64,000 nt of DNA from Argonema galeatum A003/A1 (GTDB lineage Bacteria > Cyanobacteriota > Cyanobacteriia > Cyanobacteriales > Aerosakkonemataceae), in assembly GCF_023333595.1 (NCBI RefSeq), contig NZ_JAIQZM010000024.1, forward strand, positions 40,692-104,691. Direction: 5' to 3'. Positions 40,298 to 47,826 of this stretch are shown one piece after another (positions within the stretch are counted from its first letter, which is position 1; each line of letters opens with the position of its first letter). The position numbers and the translations under genes are program-made. The notes under the pieces were generated by a model that was not told the origin of the DNA, searched no databases, and worked only from the letters and a program-made list of their open reading frames with translations.

Positions 40298-41332
40298 ATG
40301 GCGAGAGCAATTGAGAAAATTGAGCGGGATATAGCGGCGCTGGAAGAGGCAACTTCTGCTCTAGCACAAGAGTTCTACAATACCTACGACCGTTACCTGA
40401 CGGGCTTGGGGCAGGCAATGCGGCAGCAATTGATCTTGGCAAGTTATCATTTGTGTACCCAAGGATACCCTGACGCATTTCTGAGTTTGTCTTTCAGTCA
40501 GCGGCAACAATTGCAGCAGGCTATTCGCCAGCTAGGCGAAAATGCCAAACAAAAGTTGCTCGCCCAATTGCATTCGCCAACCTCCGCAGTACCCCCCCAA
40601 GTTCCTACAGATGGCTCTAAGAACGATGACGCCGCAGAACAAGATGTTTTCACCGAGATAAACGCCTTACTGGTAGGGGAGCAGGGGAGCGGGGGAGCGG
40701 GGGAATTTTTAAAATCAAGTACGGGCGCAGCATTTGCGGCCAGCATCTCTGGGCAAGTGGAGGAAAATTTGGGCGCAAATGCTTCGCCCGTACAAACTCA
40801 AACCGATTCTGTGAGAAACCCAGAGGAATTGGCCGCTTGGCAGGAGAAATTGGAGACTGCGATCGCTAAAAGCCTCCAAAGAGTCTCTCGCGACACAAAT
40901 CGCCAATTACAGCGATCGGGTATATTATCTAAGAAATTGCCCGAACCAGTTCTGGAAGCAGCCGCCAAAGTAGAGGCGTCTGGCGAGAGCGTGCCGGGGC
41001 TGCCCAATCTATTAAACTTGGTAATTGAAACTGAAAACGATTCTCCTATGCCCTTCGGACAACCTATGCCTGACCGCAGGCGATCGCCAACGCCAACGGA
41101 GATGCTACGCTCAAGCGATTCGCAAAGCTCGACTCTGATACAGCTGATTGCTATTCATCTGCGGTTATCGGAGATTGAGTTTGCAGACTCCTTGGTGGCA
41201 GCTGGGCGGCACCAGATTCGCAACCTCTCGGCCAAACTTAGCAATCTGCGGCGCGATTATCAGAAAAAGCAGCGCGAACGGGCAGTTGCTGAAGCCGAAT
41301 CCGCTTGGCGTGTCAGCTGGTTCGATGAATAA
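40298..41332 (+). CDS. Conserved cyanobacterial-type protein between tsf and recG
   Basis: The 344-aa cytoplasmic protein has an N-terminal helical region (AIEKIERDIAALEEATSALA, YLTGLGQAMRQQLILASYHL, SFSQRQQLQQAIRQLGENAK) and a C-terminal helical region (LIQLIAIHLRLSEIEFADSL, RNLSAKLSNLRRDYQKKQRE), joined by a variable, low-complexity middle. I do not know its function; the position between tsf and recG suggests a conserved syntenic gene. Residues about 141-165 come from an in-frame palindromic repeat (40719-40793) and the GEQGSGGAG stretch before it from a GGGGAGC tandem repeat, so this middle region tolerates insertions. Start ATG 40298 is preferred to GTG 40295. Confidence 0.65.
   Translation: MARAIEKIERDIAALEEATSALAQEFYNTYDRYLTGLGQAMRQQLILASYHLCTQGYPDAFLSLSFSQRQQLQQAIRQLGENAKQKLLAQLHSPTSAVPPQVPTDGSKNDDAAEQDVFTEINALLVGEQGSGGAGEFLKSSTGAAFAASISGQVEENLGANASPVQTQTDSVRNPEELAAWQEKLETAIAKSLQRVSRDTNRQLQRSGILSKKLPEPVLEAAAKVEASGESVPGLPNLLNLVIETENDSPMPFGQPMPDRRRSPTPTEMLRSSDSQSSTLIQLIAIHLRLSEIEFADSLVAAGRHQIRNLSAKLSNLRRDYQKKQRERAVAEAESAWRVSWFDE
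40719..40793. repeat. Palindromic repeat (GTACGGGCG ends) inserted in frame
   Basis: GTACGGGCGCAGCATTTGCG and the complement of GTACGGGCGAAGCATTTGCG are the ends, 20-bp arms with a single mismatch, enclosing 35 bp. The frame of the 344-aa gene remains open through it. Ends resemble the GTAGGGGCG elements at 12889 and 61159. Confidence 0.8.
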
Positions 41333-41370
41333 TTTTTAGTTGAAAAAGTCTTTGGTAAATTGATTAATTC

Positions 41371-41500
41371 CAGATTTTAGATTTAAAATCTTAAAAATAA
41401 ATAAATTTCAAATCTAAAATCTGACATTTCTCAATAATCGATTTCAAATTTAAAATCGTCAATTCAAAACAAATCTAAAATCTAAAATCTAAAATTATTT
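41371..41500. repeat. STRR, AAATCTAAAAT-type units before recG
   Basis: Degenerate tandem heptamers (AAATCTA/TTTTAGA) fill the gap before recG up to its start codon region. Confidence 0.75.
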
Positions 41501-41508
41501 GATGACAA

Positions 41509-43962
41509 ATGACTAATGACACAACAGATTGGGTGCGATTGCACAAAGCCCTCGAAGTAGAGGAAAAAAGCGGCTTCACAGACTTGATGGGAAAGCAGTA
41601 CCGCTTCAGTGAGTTTCTCTGCCTGGAATTCGGTAAAATTCCGATGGATATGGCATCTGAACCCCGACGACTGTGGCAAGAGATGGCCGATCGATTTGCC
41701 ACTTATCCGAACCTCACACTTCTAGAACGACAAAACCTGGTAGGGGAAGCTCGTCGGTTTCTCCAGCAAAGGTCGCAGGAAACGCCTGGACTGGAGACTG
41801 GGCAAAATTCCGTTGCTACCTCAATCGCCCAAATCCCAAATCCCAAATCCCAAATCTCTATATCCCTTGACCAACCGCTAAGCAGTTTGGTTGAAATTGG
41901 GCCAAGAAAAGCGCAGTATTTAGCAAAACTCGGACTGCAAACGGTGCGCGACCTGCTGTTCTACTATCCCCGCGACTACATTGACTATTCCCGCCAGGTA
42001 AGTATTTGCGACCTGATGGCAGGTGAGACGGTGACGATTGTGGGAAAAGTGAAGCGGTGTAATTGCTTTAGCAGCCCGAAAAATAAAAAACTGACGATTT
42101 TAGATGTGTTGCTGCAAGAAGGCCCCGATCAGATCAAGCTCAACCGATTTTTCGCAGGCAGTCGCTACAGCAATCGCGGTTGGCACGAGTCTTTGAAAAA
42201 CCGCTATCCAGTTGGTGCAATAGTTGCAGCTTCTGGTTTGGTGAAGGAAAACAAATATGGCTTGACTCTGGAAGACCCACAACTGGAAGTTTTGGCTAGT
42301 CCGGGAGACTCGATCGAATCGATTACGATCGGTCGTGTGGTGCCGATTTACGCCTTGACTGAGGGAGTTCCAGCCGATTTGTTGCGACAAGCTGCTCTAG
42401 CAGCGCTACCCGCAACCGAGCAGTTGCAAGACCCACTGCCAGCGGTATTGCGGAACCAGTATGGGTTGATTGAGTTAAAAGATGCGATCGCCAACATCCA
42501 TTTTCCCGCAGACAGCGCCGCCAAGGATGCTGCACGTCGTCGATTGGTTTTTGATGAATTTTTCTACCTCCAATTGGGATTTCTCAAGCGTCGTCAAATT
42601 TTACGTCGAACTCAAGCCAGTGCTATCTTAGCTCCCACAGGTCAACTAATTGAGCAGTTCTACAAAGTGTTGCCCTTCCAGTTAACTAACGCTCAAGAAC
42701 GAGTAGTTAACGACATCCTCAATGACCTGCAAAAACCAGAGCCGATGAATCGTTTGGTACAAGGAGATGTCGGTTCTGGTAAAACTGTAGTTGCTGTAAT
42801 CGCCTTACTCGCCGCAATTCAATCTGGCTACCAGGGGGCGCTCATGGCTCCCACTGAAGTACTCGCAGAACAACATTATCGGAAATTAGTAAGTTGGTTT
42901 AATTTATTGCATTTGCCAGTAGAATTATTGACAGGTTCCACCAAAACTGCTAAGCGTCGGGAAATTCATGCCCAATTAGAAACAGGTGAATTGCCGCTTT
43001 TAGTAGGTACGCACGCTTTAATTCAAGACCCCGTAAATTTTCGCAGCCTCGGTTTGGTAGTGATTGACGAACAGCATCGATTTGGCGTTCATCAGCGGGC
43101 AAAATTACAGCAAAAAGGCGAACAACCTCATGTACTGACAATGACAGCGACACCCATTCCCCGCACTTTGGCGCTAACATTACATGGGGATTTGGATGTC
43201 AGTCAGATTGATGAATTGCCACCAGGACGGCAAGGTATTAATACAGTAGCGTTATCGGGGAAGGAACGCACCCAAGCCTACGACTTAATTCGTCGGGAAA
43301 TTGCCCAAGGGCGTCAAGTTTATATTGTATTGCCTTTGGTCGAAGAATCGGAAAAGTTGGATCTGCGATCGGCTGTTGAAGAACATCAGCGACTCTCCGA
43401 AGCTATTTTCCCCGAATTTAAGGTAGGGTTACTTCACGGTCGTATGACTTCCGCCCAGAAGGATGAGGCGATTAATTTATTTCGCGATAATCAAACTCAA
43501 ATTATTGTCGCCACTACAGTAATTGAAGTCGGTGTAGATGTGCCTAATGCCACGGTGATGATGGTAGAAAATGCCGAACGTTTTGGCTTATCCCAGCTGC
43601 ATCAACTGCGGGGTCGTGTCGGTCGCGGTGCAGCTAAATCTTATTGTTTATTAATGAGTAATTCTAAAACACCAGATGCGCGTCAGCGACTAAATGTGTT
43701 GGAACAGTCCCAAGATGGCTTTTTCATTTCAGAGATGGATATGCGTTTTCGCGGGCCTGGGGAAGTTTTAGGTAGTCGTCAATCTGGATTGCCGGATTTT
43801 GCCTTGGCGAGTTTGGTGGAAGATAGGGAAATTTTGGAAATAGCGCGGGATGCAGCTGAGAAGATTATTTTGAGAGATGAAACTTTGAAGAAATGGCCTT
43901 TGTTGTCAGCTGAATTGGAGTATCGGTATCTAAAGTTAATGAGTGGTACAATTTTGACATGA
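41509..43962 (+). CDS. recG: ATP-dependent DNA helicase RecG
   Basis: RecG remodels stalled replication forks and Holliday junctions. The 817-aa protein has an N-terminal extension typical of cyanobacteria and plastids (about 1-120), the wedge domain (about 125-330; IGPRKAQYLAKLGLQTVRDL, FYYPRDYIDYS) and two helicase lobes with Walker A GDVGSGKT (419-426), DEQH (520-523), TMTATPIPRTLAL, and the C-terminal QLHQLRGRVGRGAAKSYCLL motif. Residues about 104-116 (QIPNPKSQIPN-like stretch) are a low-complexity insert from a CCCAAAT tandem repeat in frame, between the extension and the wedge, where it should not disturb folding. Confidence 0.97.
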   Translation: MTNDTTDWVRLHKALEVEEKSGFTDLMGKQYRFSEFLCLEFGKIPMDMASEPRRLWQEMADRFATYPNLTLLERQNLVGEARRFLQQRSQETPGLETGQNSVATSIAQIPNPKSQISISLDQPLSSLVEIGPRKAQYLAKLGLQTVRDLLFYYPRDYIDYSRQVSICDLMAGETVTIVGKVKRCNCFSSPKNKKLTILDVLLQEGPDQIKLNRFFAGSRYSNRGWHESLKNRYPVGAIVAASGLVKENKYGLTLEDPQLEVLASPGDSIESITIGRVVPIYALTEGVPADLLRQAALAALPATEQLQDPLPAVLRNQYGLIELKDAIANIHFPADSAAKDAARRRLVFDEFFYLQLGFLKRRQILRRTQASAILAPTGQLIEQFYKVLPFQLTNAQERVVNDILNDLQKPEPMNRLVQGDVGSGKTVVAVIALLAAIQSGYQGALMAPTEVLAEQHYRKLVSWFNLLHLPVELLTGSTKTAKRREIHAQLETGELPLLVGTHALIQDPVNFRSLGLVVIDEQHRFGVHQRAKLQQKGEQPHVLTMTATPIPRTLALTLHGDLDVSQIDELPPGRQGINTVALSGKERTQAYDLIRREIAQGRQVYIVLPLVEESEKLDLRSAVEEHQRLSEAIFPEFKVGLLHGRMTSAQKDEAINLFRDNQTQIIVATTVIEVGVDVPNATVMMVENAERFGLSQLHQLRGRVGRGAAKSYCLLMSNSKTPDARQRLNVLEQSQDGFFISEMDMRFRGPGEVLGSRQSGLPDFALASLVEDREILEIARDAAEKIILRDETLKKWPLLSAELEYRYLKLMSGTILT

Positions 43963-44088
43963 TTGAATGCGATCGCGCTAACCCACAAGCGGAATTTAGG
44001 AGCGAATTTACCGCTTGCTGGCATCAGTATTCTCTCTGCTGCTTACGACGCTCGGCAATTCGTTTGGCTGTCTCTATAGCAACCTAAT

Positions 44089-44289
44089 CTACTCAATACT
44101 TTGAATTAATTTAATGTTATTTCTCAGCCATTCATTGACCAAAAATTGAACGTCAATCTTTTTATGTTCAGCAATTTTAGTGACAAACTCCTCTACATCT
44201 GGTTCGAGATAAATCGGATAATGAAAGGTAGCATCAGGATGGTAAAACTTGCCTTGCTCTGCTTTGGAAAAATCATACTCTGATTTCAT
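44089..44289 (-). CDS. BrnA/CopG-like antitoxin
   Basis: The 66-aa protein begins MKSEYDFSKAEQGKFYHPDA, a start seen in cyanobacterial antitoxins paired with BrnT toxins, and ends in a helix-rich part (EEFVTKIAEHKKIDVQFLVN, EWLRNN) compatible with a ribbon-helix-helix DNA-binding and toxin-binding unit. It overlaps the upstream brnT-like frame by 4 bp (ATGA), the usual toxin-then-antitoxin arrangement of brnTA. The N-terminal 26 residues are nearly the same as in the ORF at 59198, so this segment has been copied within the window. It may persist without its partner because the toxin gene is damaged. Confidence 0.7.
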   Translation of the reverse strand: MKSEYDFSKAEQGKFYHPDATFHYPIYLEPDVEEFVTKIAEHKKIDVQFLVNEWLRNNIKLIQSIE

Positions 44290-44560
44290 AATTGCCTCTC
44301 TTGATAAGATTGTGTTTCAATGAAAGTAGCTTTACGGGCTGAAATAATCCGAATCATACATGAGGAGCGATCGGTTTCTTCAAAGGTATGGATAACAAGC
44401 CTTAAAATTCCTGTTTCATCTAAGCCTATGGTAATCCATCTATCTTCATCTTGGCTGTGTTCTTCATCATAGATTGTAAATTGGTAAGGATCGCGGAAAA
44501 CAGTTGATGCTAAACGAAAATTTAATTGATGCTTGCGAATATTTTGCTTTTCTTTGGCTG
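44286..44560 (-). pseudogene. BrnT-like toxin missing its start
   Basis: The minus-strand frame reads QYSAKEKQNIRKHQLNFRLA, then FRDPYQFTIYDEEHSQDEDR and WITIGLDETGILRLVIHTFE, ending with MIRIISARKATFIETQSYQE. This is the BrnT pattern: N-x-x-KH near the start, a D-x-R-W-x-x-IG core, and RIISARKA with catalytic Arg/His candidates. The usual first few residues (M-x-F-x-W) are absent: upstream of QYS the frame runs into sequence that reads as a HicB-like fragment on the other strand, with no start codon before a stop. I therefore call it 5'-truncated. Its stop overlaps the antitoxin start by 4 bp. Confidence 0.65.
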
Positions 44561-44674
44561 AATATTGAAGAAGCCTTAATAAACATTCAAGAAGCGCTCA
44601 AACTCTACCTCGAACCTTTGGGAGAAGATATCTCTTTTGGAGAAAGCGCGATCGTGAAAGAGTTAGTTCTATGA
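44507..44674 (+). pseudogene. HicB-like antitoxin fragment
   Basis: On the plus strand the part from about 44562 reads NIEEALINIQEALKLYLEPL, GEDISFGESAIVKELVL, then stop. This resembles the C-terminal half of HicB antitoxins (EEAL-x-N-[IL]-x-EA[IL]-x-x-YLE followed by an acidic tail). The preceding 18 codons from ATG 44507 lie on the antisense of the brnT fragment and are not HicB-like. No hicA follows. I take this as a recombination remnant. Confidence 0.5.
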
Positions 44675-44702
44675 GTAAAAATGATTTGTTAGGCTGTCTG
44701 TT

Positions 44703-45131
44703 TTACACCGTCCAATCCTCCGTCACCAAACCTGGAACTTTTCTAAAGTCACTAATGTTTCGGGTTAATAATACCAAGTTGCGAGATATGGCAATTGCCG
44801 CGATTCTCAAATCCATCGTGGATACACGAACCCGTCGATCTCGTAATTCATCAAAGACCGCAATTGCTCGCTCGTCGAATGGTAGAACAAGAGCAGTTGC
44901 AAAGCCCTGAATAATTTCTAACAATAGAGCGTATCCACGAATTATCTCGGCATTTGTTCGCGCACGATTTATGAAATTATGAGCGCCAAGTACCTGTTCC
45001 TGAAAACTAACAACCGATAAAGCAAAATCCCCGATCGGGTGTTGAGCCATCCGAAAACGCAATCGGCTAAACTCCGAACTAGAACGACGCTGTAGGAAAC
45101 TGATGTGGTCAGTGTCAAGCAGATATTTCAT
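44703..45131 (-). CDS. vapC: VapC-family PIN-domain toxin
   Basis: A PIN-domain ribonuclease toxin of type II systems, 142 aa. It shows the first acidic residue in MKYLLDTDHIS (D6), the second in VSFQEQVLGAH (E about 45), and the third region STMDLRIAAIAISRNLVLLT (D about 107) with TRNISDFRKVPGL and a C-terminal EDW. All four catalytic positions appear intact. It starts 4 bp inside the end of its antitoxin gene (ATGA at 45128-45131), which supports a working pair. Targets (often initiator tRNA or rRNA) cannot be read from sequence. Confidence 0.9.
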   Translation of the reverse strand: MKYLLDTDHISFLQRRSSSEFSRLRFRMAQHPIGDFALSVVSFQEQVLGAHNFINRARTNAEIIRGYALLLEIIQGFATALVLPFDERAIAVFDELRDRRVRVSTMDLRIAAIAISRNLVLLTRNISDFRKVPGLVTEDWTV

Positions 45132-45349
45132 GCTTGTTCGTGACCCTCATCATTAGGTTTGTCAGCTTGACGAAAGGCACGTCCGTATTCCAGAGCTTCC
45201 AGAAAAGCCGATTCATCAGAGATTGAGCCAATTAGTTTATCCAGCCAATTCCCAGAAATTGACTTGCTTTCGGACTTGCGTTTAAGCTCGGCAACCTCCT
45301 GCTCGAGGATTGCTATGCGACATTCGATAGTTGCTTCATCCAGCATCAT
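45128..45349 (-). CDS. Antitoxin partner of the VapC toxin
   Basis: The 73-aa protein has an N-terminal coiled-coil helix (IECRIAILEQEVAELKRKSE) and a C-terminal acidic/aromatic segment (WLDKLIGSISDESAFLEALE, YGRAFRQADKPNDE) of the kind that threads into the PIN toxin active site. There is no classical AbrB or RHH motif; the leucine-heptad start could mediate dimerisation. Assignment rests on size, charge pattern, position upstream and the 4-bp overlap with vapC. A GGAGGAAAT ribosome site precedes the start. Confidence 0.75.
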   Translation of the reverse strand: MMLDEATIECRIAILEQEVAELKRKSESKSISGNWLDKLIGSISDESAFLEALEYGRAFRQADKPNDEGHEQA

Positions 45350-45361
45350 TTCCTCCTTAGA

Positions 45362-45647
45362 AAACTAACGTTACGATCGCCTTATCGCGACGCATACAGT
45401 TTTATTTTAACTTAGCGATCGCCTAGAGTGCCGGTAAAGTAAGTCAGAGCCTATCGCCTCCCGTGTTGGTAAAATAAGTCAGGAAGCAAGTACAATTAAA
45501 ATAAAGCATTCTCACGGTAGAAAAATGTCTTCTGTTCCACCGAAACTACCTATAGGTATAACCGAGCGAGATTTAGAAGTCATGTATAATTATAGCATTG
45601 GCTTTTAAGATTTGAACAAAACTAGGACATAGTTCCCCACTTCCTAT
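45362..45647. other. Intergenic with a 27-codon ORF of doubtful status
   Basis: The gap holds several GCGATCGC-like sites and a short plus-strand frame at 45525-45608 (MSSVPPKLPIGITERDLEVM, then YNYSIGF, stop) that looks like the N-terminus of a longer, lost protein. No ribosome site of note precedes it. Confidence 0.3.
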
Positions 45648-45857
45648 ATGCCTGAGATAATTGAAATCCCGGCTGAACTAACTAACTTTCAATTTCCTGA
45701 AGCTGTCCAAGCGCGTCTTCAATTCTTACTGGATCGCCAGGATGCAGGCGAACAGCTAACTCAAGTTGAGCGACGGGAAGCAGAAGGGCTTGTTGAATTG
45801 GCAGAATTTTTCTCTCTACTTCGCTTAAGGTCGCAGCGTGTTATTAAGCAAGGATAA
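45648..45857 (+). CDS. Small acidic helical protein, partner of the HNH gene
   Basis: This 69-aa protein (PEIIEIPAELTNFQFPEAVQ, ARLQFLLDRQDAGEQLTQVE, RREAEGLVELAEFFSLLRLR) is mostly helical and acidic with a basic end. Its stop codon is followed with no gap by the ATG of the HNH nuclease, so the two are surely co-translated. Size and coupling recall an antitoxin or nuclease-regulating subunit; no DNA-binding motif is obvious. The pairing looks like a stable two-gene module of cyanobacteria, but its role is not known to me. Confidence 0.65.
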   Translation: MPEIIEIPAELTNFQFPEAVQARLQFLLDRQDAGEQLTQVERREAEGLVELAEFFSLLRLRSQRVIKQG

Positions 45858-46271
45858 ATGTCAACAATTCCCGCTTCCTTACGTCGATTGGTGATTCAAA
45901 GAGCAGGCGATCGCTGTGAGTATTGCTGTTTGTCTCAAGCAGGGCAAGCAGCTACATTTCATATCGACCATATCACTCCTATCGTAGCAGGTGGCGCAAC
46001 AATCGCAGAGAATTTAGCACTTGCCTGTGTATCCTGTTCGCTGCGTAAGGGTGCTAGACAAACGGTTGAAGATGCAGAAACGGGCGAAGTAGTACCAATC
46101 TTTAATCCTCGCCAACAAGTTTGGAAAGAACACTTCCGTTGGGATGGCGTGCGAGTTGTTGGATTAACAGTCACGGGACGAGCCACTATTGATGCACTGA
46201 ATATGAATCGTGCGATCGTGTTGGCAATTCGGACAGAAGAAGAACTTCTCGGTCGTCATCCACCACCTTGA
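45858..46271 (+). CDS. HNH endonuclease
   Basis: The 137-aa protein has the McrA-like HNH core: RAGDRCEYCCLSQ (first Cys pair), FHIDHITPIVAGGATIAENL (catalytic His with the D-H pair and Asn), and ACVSCSLRKGARQ (second Cys pair), about residues 14-77, so a zinc-stabilised beta-beta-alpha metal site is complete. The C-terminal part (FNPRQQVWKEHFRWDGVRVV, LTVTGRATIDALNMNR) is a conserved extension of this cyanobacterial subgroup. It abuts the 69-aa gene. It could be a toxin-like or defence nuclease, or a domesticated homing-type nuclease. Confidence 0.9.
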   Translation: MSTIPASLRRLVIQRAGDRCEYCCLSQAGQAATFHIDHITPIVAGGATIAENLALACVSCSLRKGARQTVEDAETGEVVPIFNPRQQVWKEHFRWDGVRVVGLTVTGRATIDALNMNRAIVLAIRTEEELLGRHPPP

Positions 46272-46467
46272 GAAAGTCGAGAGATCGCTTTCCTTCAGCT
46301 TTCGCGATCGCCTCCTTCTGTTGGTGAGGTAAGTGAAGTGCGATCGCTGCTACCAGCCTAATGTCTTGTTGTCTTATCGTGAAGTTTCAGAAATTATCGC
46401 AGTGGTTAACCTGCAAATGAGGTGAATATTTAAATATTGCTCACTCTGCTACCTCAACTTGGCTATA

Positions 46468-46827
46468 TTAACGGCATTCAATTACTGTAAAACGATTAGC
46501 ACCTTCGTTGGAATAAAAATTAGCGCGTAAGTTTCCATCAACCCACACCTCTTTCCACTTCCAGTTAGTAGTGCGATTGTCCCATCCAAAGTCTAAAGTT
46601 TGCCATTTCGTCCCAGAAGAGAAGCCTTTGCGACGGCAAAACTGCTGAGCAATCTCACCTCTAGCAGCATTATTGCAACCGTTTTGGAACCTGTGCGATT
46701 CTAGGCAAGCATCAATGTACCTACCTTGAATTTTTGGCTCTAAAAAGACTTCTGCACTTGCAGCACTTGTAAGTCCAGCCACTACTGCAATAGCAGTAAA
46801 TGCAGATCTAATAAGATAATTTTTCAT
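46468..46827 (-). CDS. Secreted Cys-containing small protein, unknown
   Basis: The 119-aa precursor has a clear Sec signal (MKNYLIRSAFTAIAVVAGLT with an ASA cleavage site near residue 25). The mature part has four Cys (DACLESHRF, QNGCNNAARGEIAQQFCRRK and a final VIECR), suitable for two disulfides, with several Trp (KWQTLDFGWDNRTTNWKWKE). The pattern of a Cys-rich N-terminal helix pair plus a Trp-rich beta part resembles small periplasmic or extracellular proteins. Family not recognised. It stands alone inside the accessory island. Confidence 0.65.
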   Translation of the reverse strand: MKNYLIRSAFTAIAVVAGLTSAASAEVFLEPKIQGRYIDACLESHRFQNGCNNAARGEIAQQFCRRKGFSSGTKWQTLDFGWDNRTTNWKWKEVWVDGNLRANFYSNEGANRFTVIECR

Positions 46828-46967
46828 CTTTTAAGCAGTAAGATTAAGTAGTCTTTTTTACTTTATCCCAGCATCTCAAAGGTGTCAGTCTTTGGAGGGA
46901 CGGAAAAAGACGGATAAAGACGGGAGTTATATTAAATATGTTTACAAGGAGCGGATTATAGCGGATA

Positions 46968-47540
46968 ATGGCGGATAAAGTAGGTTTCAACTCAACCGCT
47001 ATGGACATAACAGAGGTGTTAAAATATTTGGACGAACTCGTTTTCGCTCAAACGGGTAAGCACCTCGATAGTCTGCAAATAGCAATTATCAAAGGCGTTC
47101 TCAGCGGTCGGAAATACGCGGATATTGCCAAAGAATATCAATGTACGCGAGGTCACGCTAAAGATGAAGCTTATGCGCTTTGGCAGATTCTTTCTGAAGG
47201 GTTAGGAAAAGATTTGAATAAGTCAAATTTTCGTGCTTCTGTTGAAAGATTAGGTTTTTATAACTCTCAACAAAATATTGGTAATTATATTATTGCTGGT
47301 AATATTAATCACTGTTCTAATCTTACACAAGTTGACGATCGATCAGAATTGGAAAATTTTGAATCCATTATTAAAGAAACTTCTACACCTGTTAACGGCA
47401 AATCTAACAATATTGAAACTTCACTAAGACTAGCCAAACAAGAAACGATACGGCGATTGGTAAAGGTTGGTTTAACGGCAGAGCAAATTGCCCAAGTTCT
47501 AGATTTACCTTTGCAGGAAGTACAGGAAAAGATGCGATAA
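46968..47540 (+). CDS. vWA-MoxR-associated (vMAP) type HTH protein, stand-alone
   Basis: The N-terminal ~80 residues (ITEVLKYLDELVFAQTGKHL, LQIAIIKGVLSGRKYADIAK, YALWQILSEGLGKDLNKSNF) match the helix-turn-helix domain found at the front of many cyanobacterial vWA-MoxR and STAND conflict-system proteins. Here it is not fused to an NTPase or effector; instead a short linker leads to a C-terminal segment (LRLAKQETIRRLVKVGLTAE, QIAQVLDLPLQEVQEKMR) that resembles the tail of Rpn/PD-(D/E)XK transposase-like proteins. It is therefore an unusual combination. Start could also be the ATG at 47001, because the first 11 codons overlap a GCGGAT(A) tandem repeat. Confidence 0.6.
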   Translation: MADKVGFNSTAMDITEVLKYLDELVFAQTGKHLDSLQIAIIKGVLSGRKYADIAKEYQCTRGHAKDEAYALWQILSEGLGKDLNKSNFRASVERLGFYNSQQNIGNYIIAGNINHCSNLTQVDDRSELENFESIIKETSTPVNGKSNNIETSLRLAKQETIRRLVKVGLTAEQIAQVLDLPLQEVQEKMR

Positions 47541-47577
47541 TAGAGGTTGAGATTGAGTTAAGCGATCGAGCGAAGCC

Positions 47578-47799
47578 ATGAAAAAATCAACTCAGGTAAA
47601 CGATATTTTGCAAGCCATATCTGACCTCGATCTTGAGGAACAGTCTTATATTGCTGAAATTCTTACCAAAAGGACGATCGAATTGAGAAGAAATCAAATA
47701 GCCTCAAGAGCTAAAGAAGCTGAGGAGAATTATAGATTGGGTAATGTTCGTGCTTGTACAGTTGAAGATTTGATGATTGATTCAAGCAAACATAATTGA
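47578..47799 (+). CDS. Small antitoxin-like protein
   Basis: The 73-aa protein (VNDILQAISDLDLEEQSYIA, EILTKRTIELRRNQIASRAK, EEAEENYRLGNVRACTVEDL) matches the layout of short helical antitoxins that precede RelE/ParE-type toxins in cyanobacteria: an N-terminal dimer helix and a C-terminal NYRLGNVRxxTVEDLM segment. No RelE/ParE gene follows; the next gene is of the DUF29 family. Thus the toxin may be lost, or the DUF29 protein may be its partner. The functional reading is inference. Confidence 0.6.
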   Translation: MKKSTQVNDILQAISDLDLEEQSYIAEILTKRTIELRRNQIASRAKEAEENYRLGNVRACTVEDLMIDSSKHN

Positions 47800-47826
47800 T
47801 TAACTAATGTGAAGAGATCAAGAAAT

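Noticed and set aside
44671..44910. 79-codon plus-strand frame over the 3' half of vapC
   Set aside because: It is the antisense of a well-formed VapC toxin and has low-complexity Arg/Thr content.
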